Source: Streptomyces sp. TRM70350
GTDB taxonomy: Bacteria; Actinomycetota; Actinomycetes; Streptomycetales; Streptomycetaceae
DNA: 64,000 bases
Reading direction: 5' to 3'
Assembly: GCF_019219825.1 (NCBI RefSeq)
Contig: NZ_JAHUXH010000018.1
Coordinates: 1-64,000 of the forward strand
This document shows positions 60,533 to 64,000 of this stretch, piece after piece (position 1 is the stretch's first letter; every line of letters begins with the position of its first letter). The notes beneath the pieces were generated by a model, which saw only the letters and a list, made by a program, of their open reading frames with translations, ran no database searches and was not told the origin of the DNA. The position numbers and the translations under genes were made by a program.

Positions 60533-61060
60533 TTACGGAATGACAACGACAGGGCGCTTGGCGCGCTTGGCGAGCCGCCCCGCGACGGAACCGAAAATGC
60601 GTCCCACGATGCCGTGCGTGGAGCCGACGACGATGGCGTCCGCCTCGTACTCCCACCCGACCTCCTCGAGCTCATGGCAGATGTCACCGCCACGCTCGAC
60701 CAGGATCCAGGGCACCTCGGCGAGGTAGTCCGCGCAGGCGAGCTCCAGTCCGAGCACCTCGGTGCGGTGGTCCGGCACGTCGACGAAGACGGGCGGCTCA
60801 CAGCCGGCCCACACGGTGGTGGGCAGCCGGTTGGCCACATGGACGATGATCAGGCCCGAGTGGGAGCGCCGGGCCATGCCGATCGCGTACGCGAGGGCAC
60901 GCTCGCTGGAGGTCGAGCCGTCGAAGCCGACGACGACGCCGTGCTTGAAGGCGGGATCGCACGAATGGCGTGGCTCTTCCGCCGCCAGGGGATCGGCCGC
61001 CGTCGGGTCGGCGACGGGCCGCTTGCGGTCCGCGGGTTCGAAGAATTCGTGACCGGCCAT
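60533..61060 (-). CDS. Universal stress protein
   Basis: This 175-residue protein has a single UspA domain preceded by about 35 variable residues. The domain starts HGVVVGFDGSTSSERALAYA and has the ATP-binding signature near its end, VVGSTHGIVGRIFGSVAGRL (G-2x-G-9x-G pattern), then AKRPVVVIP. The ATG at 61060 is chosen because upstream codons are not protein-like. No partner gene adjoins. Its position near adpA is conserved context, not evidence of a developmental role. Confidence 0.85.
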   Translation of the reverse strand: MAGHEFFEPADRKRPVADPTAADPLAAEEPRHSCDPAFKHGVVVGFDGSTSSERALAYAIGMARRSHSGLIIVHVANRLPTTVWAGCEPPVFVDVPDHRTEVLGLELACADYLAEVPWILVERGGDICHELEEVGWEYEADAIVVGSTHGIVGRIFGSVAGRLAKRAKRPVVVIP

Positions 61061-61392
61061 GGCTGTCTCGGCGTTGTGATCCTTGATCGGGTGGGACGAC
61101 AGTGTGCGGCGGAGCTGTGTCCGGGAATCATCTTCCCAACCCCATACCCCAAGGGTACGGCGGCACGCCTCCTTAGCCCAGATCCCGCTCACGTCGGCGG
61201 CGGGTTCCAGGGAGCATGCACGAGGGGGCGCCCGTAACGCAATGGCTGCTGCCCCGTACAGGCGGTTTGCACAGGATTCACTTACGCCGCCGGCGCATCC
61301 CCGGCCCGGCAGTGACCGACCGGTCGAACCGGCGTTGATCCCCGTGAGCCACCGCCACAGGGAGCGTGCGCCGCCGCCCTAGGGAGTACGTC
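61061..61392. other. Divergent intergenic region, 332 bp
   Basis: No gene is supported. It must hold the promoters of the universal stress protein (leftward) and the small membrane protein (rightward; AGGGAG lies before its ATG). Confidence 0.5.
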
Positions 61393-61725
61393 ATGTCCGC
61401 ACCCCGCCCGACCCCCGAGACGCGCCCCGGGGCCGCGTCCGGCCCGGACGCGGTGACCGACCTGGTCCGGTGGGCCGCCTTCAGCTGTCTGCTCGTCCCG
61501 GTGATCCTCGTGTGGTGCGGCAGCTCCCTCGCGGGCGCCATGGGCACCGCCCTGGGCCTCGCCGCCGTCACGGCGGTCTGCCGGGCACTGTTGCGCGCCT
61601 CCGAGCGCGGCGCGGCCCGGCTGCGGGCCGCGGAGGGCGCGCCGCACCGCGGTCGGCATCAGCGCAGCGGTTCGGGGGCACACAGGGGCGGGCGGCGCCC
61701 GGGCGGACATACACCGGTCGGCTGA
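61393..61725 (+). CDS. Small membrane protein, unknown function
   Basis: This 110-residue protein has one or two hydrophobic spans (WAAFSCLLVPVILVWCGSS, GAMGTALGLAAVTAVCRALL) between a Pro-rich N-terminus and a basic Gly/Arg-rich tail ending HTPVG. The ATG at 61393 has AGGGAGTACGTC upstream. I do not recognise a family. It is just upstream of the adpA promoter region, 377 bp from the adpA start. Confidence 0.6.
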   Translation: MSAPRPTPETRPGAASGPDAVTDLVRWAAFSCLLVPVILVWCGSSLAGAMGTALGLAAVTAVCRALLRASERGAARLRAAEGAPHRGRHQRSGSGAHRGGRRPGGHTPVG

Positions 61726-62102
61726 CCGGTTTCCGCGCACGCGCCCGTATCTTTTCAGCCAACTTCTGAACTCTGTGCATCGGCACCTCTGAGCACCCCC
61801 CAACCCCCGTTCGACCTGCACGGAAAGGGTCTCAGGGGGCTCGCGCACCCTACGTGGATTGGCCACTGCGACAAGGCGCACTTCCCTGCGCGGCCCGCTA
61901 GTGCAACGCTTCGTGATCGAATGCTTCACGCCAAGTTGCCAAGTCGACAATGTGCCGGGTGATGAACTGGCCACGCCGGCACGGCGGGACACAGTAGATT
62001 CGATCTTGACTGTCTACGGCGGGGGACTCGTGCAGGACCGAGGGGAAACGTGCAGGAGCGACACAACCGAGGAGCCGCGACCACCGAGGGGGGCTTAGCA
62101 GT
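61726..62102 (+). promoter_or_regulatory. adpA promoter and long leader
   Basis: No gene is supported in these 377 bp. On the minus strand TGGCCAGTTC (61964-61973) fits the published AdpA-binding consensus TGGCSNGWWY exactly. TGGCGTGAAG (61924-61933) misses only the last position. These two sites, 40 bp apart, are candidates for adpA autoregulation. The start codon has GAGGGGGG about 9 bases upstream. Confidence 0.55.
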
Positions 62103-63353
62103 ATGAGCCACGACTCCACTGCCGCGCCGGATACCGCGGCCCGGAAACTGTCCGGGCGCCGCCGCAAGGAGATCGTCGCGGTGCTGCTGTTCAGCGGCGG
62201 CCCCATCTTCGAGAGTTCCATACCGCTGTCGGTGTTCGGGATCGACCGCCAGGACGCCGGCGTACCGCGCTACCGACTGCTGGTGTGCGCGGGTGAGGAA
62301 GGCCCGCTGCGGACCACAGGGGGCCTGGAGCTGACCGCGCCGCATGGCCTGGAAGCGATCTCCCGCGCGGGCACGGTCGTCGTGCCCGCCTGGCGGTCGA
62401 TCACCTCGCCACCGCCGGAGGACGCGCTCGACGCGCTGCGCCGGGCGCACGAGGAGGGCGCCCGGATCGTGGGCCTGTGCACGGGGGCGTTCGTCCTCGC
62501 GGCGGCGGGCCTGCTGGACGGCCGCCCGGCCACCACGCACTGGATGTACGCGCCGACGCTGGCGAAACGCTACCCGTCGGTCCATGTGGACCCGCGGGAG
62601 CTGTTCGTCGACGACGGGGACGTGCTGACGTCCGCGGGCACCGCGGCCGGAATCGATCTCTGTCTGCACATCGTGCGCACCGACCACGGCAACGAGGCGG
62701 CCGGCGCGCTGGCCCGCCGCTTGGTGGTGCCGCCCCGCCGGAGCGGAGGCCAGGAACGCTACCTGGACCGGTCTTTACCGGAGGAGATCGGCGCCGACCC
62801 GCTCGCCGAGGTCGTCGCCTGGGCGCTGGAGCACCTCCACGAACAGTTCGACGTCGAGACGCTCGCGGCCCGCGCGTACATGAGCCGCCGCACCTTCGAC
62901 CGCCGCTTCCGCTCGCTGACGGGCAGCGCGCCCCTGCAGTGGCTGATCACCCAGCGGGTGCTGCAGGCGCAGCGCCTGCTGGAGACGTCGGACTACTCGG
63001 TGGACGAGGTGGCCGGCCGCTGCGGCTTCCGCTCGCCGGTCGCCCTGCGCGGCCACTTCCGCCGCCAGCTGGGCTCGTCCCCGGCCGCGTACCGGGCGGC
63101 GTACCGAGCGCGCCGCCCGCAGTCCGACCGCCCGACGGAGGGCGACGGCCCGGCGAGCACACCAGCGCCGATGACCGGCCCGCCGCCGCAGGCGGGACCG
63201 CAGTCCGCTGCCCTGCACCCGGAGAGCCCGGTGCCGATGCAGGCCCGCCGTACGGCGGCGGCGAGCGCGGTCGGCTCCTCGTCGCTGCCGGGGGACCACG
63301 CCCGGGAGGCGTACGCCCGTGCGAGCCTGCCGGGGCAGCGCAGCGGGTCGTAA
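62103..63353 (+). CDS. adpA: AdpA, AraC-family master regulator of development and secondary metabolism (TTA codon)
   Basis: This 416-residue protein has an N-terminal DJ-1/PfpI-like dimerisation domain (residues ~20-210; SGGPIFESSIPLSVFGIDR, GLCTGAFVLAAAGLLDGR) and a C-terminal AraC/XylS double HTH (~235-340; EQFDVETLAARAYMSRRTFD, RVLQAQRLLETSDYSVDEVA, SPAAYRAAYRARR). Codon 225 is TTA (62775-62777), in the linker between domains, so translation needs the bldA tRNA. The tail is long and Pro/Ala-rich. The order glmS - adpA - orn is that of known Streptomyces genomes. A hairpin terminator separates it from orn. Confidence 0.95.
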   Translation: MSHDSTAAPDTAARKLSGRRRKEIVAVLLFSGGPIFESSIPLSVFGIDRQDAGVPRYRLLVCAGEEGPLRTTGGLELTAPHGLEAISRAGTVVVPAWRSITSPPPEDALDALRRAHEEGARIVGLCTGAFVLAAAGLLDGRPATTHWMYAPTLAKRYPSVHVDPRELFVDDGDVLTSAGTAAGIDLCLHIVRTDHGNEAAGALARRLVVPPRRSGGQERYLDRSLPEEIGADPLAEVVAWALEHLHEQFDVETLAARAYMSRRTFDRRFRSLTGSAPLQWLITQRVLQAQRLLETSDYSVDEVAGRCGFRSPVALRGHFRRQLGSSPAAYRAAYRARRPQSDRPTEGDGPASTPAPMTGPPPQAGPQSAALHPESPVPMQARRTAAASAVGSSSLPGDHAREAYARASLPGQRSGS

Positions 63354-63392
63354 GGGCCGTAAGGTCCGTGACCCGGCCGTAACGGTGTGACG

Positions 63393-63425
63393 GGGCCCAC
63401 AGGAGCAGGCAGCCCCTGTGGGCCC
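63393..63425 (+). terminator. adpA terminator hairpin
   Basis: GGGCCCACAGG (63393-63403) and CCTGTGGGCCC (63415-63425) form a perfect 11-bp stem with an 11-base loop, 40 bases after the adpA stop and 64 before orn. Confidence 0.85.
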
Positions 63426-63488
63426 TGCTCCTGCTCCCGCACGTACGCGGCACACCTCACATGCGCATGTCGGCCGTAGGGTGGACGC

Positions 63489-64000
63489 ATGAACGATCGC
63501 ATGGTGTGGATCGACTGCGAGATGACCGGCCTCTCGCTGTCCGACGACGCGCTCATCGAGGTGGCCGCCCTCGTCACCGACTCCGAGCTGAACGTACTCG
63601 GCGAGGGGGTGGACATCGTCATCCGCCCGCCGGACCGGGCGCTGGAGACGATGCCGGAGGTGGTCCGTCAGATGCACACCGCGTCCGGCCTGCTCGCGGA
63701 GCTGCCGAACGGCACGACCCTCGCGGACGCCGAGGACCAGGTCCTCACCTATGTACGTGAACACATCAAGGAGCCCGGCAAGGCCCCGCTGTGCGGCAAC
63801 TCGGTCGGCACCGACCGCGGCTTCCTGCTGCGCGACATGCCCACGCTGGAGGACTACCTCCACTACCGCATCGTCGACGTGTCCAGCATCAAGGAGCTGG
63901 CCCGCCGCTGGTACCCGCGCGCGTACTTCAACAGCCCCGAGAAGAACGGCAACCACCGCGCCCTGGCCGACATCCGCGAGTCCATCGCGGAACTGCGCTA
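63489..64000 (+). CDS. orn: Oligoribonuclease, 5' part (runs off window)
   Basis: The first 170 codons of this DEDDh 3'-5' exonuclease are present; it degrades di- to pentanucleotides, including the pGpG made from c-di-GMP. Exo I is VWIDCEMTGLSLSDDALIE (Asp, Glu), Exo II is CGNSVGTDRGFLLRDMP and Exo III is NHRALADIRESI (His, Asp). The ATG at 63489 gives the family-standard start MNDRMVWIDCEMTGL. Only the last ~30 residues are missing. Confidence 0.95.
   Translation, partial: MNDRMVWIDCEMTGLSLSDDALIEVAALVTDSELNVLGEGVDIVIRPPDRALETMPEVVRQMHTASGLLAELPNGTTLADAEDQVLTYVREHIKEPGKAPLCGNSVGTDRGFLLRDMPTLEDYLHYRIVDVSSIKELARRWYPRAYFNSPEKNGNHRALADIRESIAELR

Overview
The window is high-GC actinobacterial chromosome and reads as Streptomyces core. 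Evidence: heavy G/C third-position bias, GTG starts, 4-bp ATGA/GTGA overlaps, a DmdR-type iron box, and the gene order glmS - adpA - orn. adpA carries a single TTA codon, the classic target of the developmental tRNA BldA. No rRNA, tRNA or CRISPR array was seen.

Layout. 1-6.6 kb: ribose operon rbsR-rbsA-rbsCB(fused)-rbsK-rbsD behind twin LacI-type operators, with a tandem-repeat block in the middle. 6.6-8.3 kb: divergent SigJ-like ECF sigma factor and carboxymuconolactone-decarboxylase-family protein. 8.3-12.7 kb: three-gene catabolic operon (TIM-barrel isomerase, DUF993 aldolase-like, Gfo/Idh/MocA dehydrogenase) facing its own LacI regulator. 12.7-16.3 kb: small enzymes mixed with wreckage (aroA fragment, MarR-GNAT pseudogene, 48-bp inverted repeat, IS5 fragment).

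16.26-24.94 kb: an apparent island bounded by two 62-bp direct repeats. It holds a frameshifted methyltransferase, a TPR/XRE-type regulator, and an operon of rppA (tetrahydroxynaphthalene synthase), aldo/keto reductase, NTF2-fold protein, FAD-linked oxidase and SDR. The combination resembles the enzyme classes of fungal DHN-melanin synthesis and is the best candidate here for an undescribed system.

25-43 kb: exported hydrolases and lipoproteins, a fused heterodimer-type ABC exporter, a secreted nuclease, a shrunken IS630 element, a DDE transposase relic, and agmatinase with a ThDP enzyme. Between agmatinase and a divergent PucR regulator lies what looks like a decayed IscB/HEARO element, with a structured-RNA signature and a protein remnant. 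45-49 kb: thioesterase, acyl-CoA dehydrogenase, CPBP protease. 49.1-55.7 kb: TetR regulator and divergent leucine-catabolic operon (mccB-mccA-hmgL-acdH) with two matching 16-bp operators.

55.7-56.6 kb: an intact iron box still precedes desE, but desE is cut off after about 200 residues and abuts an internal scrap of a GH20 hexosaminidase. The desferrioxamine genes that sit between these in other Streptomyces are absent, so this looks like a deletion scar. 56.6-64 kb: core genes including glmS, a universal stress protein, adpA and the start of orn.

Coordinates of starts are my choice from ribosome-binding sites, overlaps and signal peptides. Functions are by recognition of motifs and families, not by database search.
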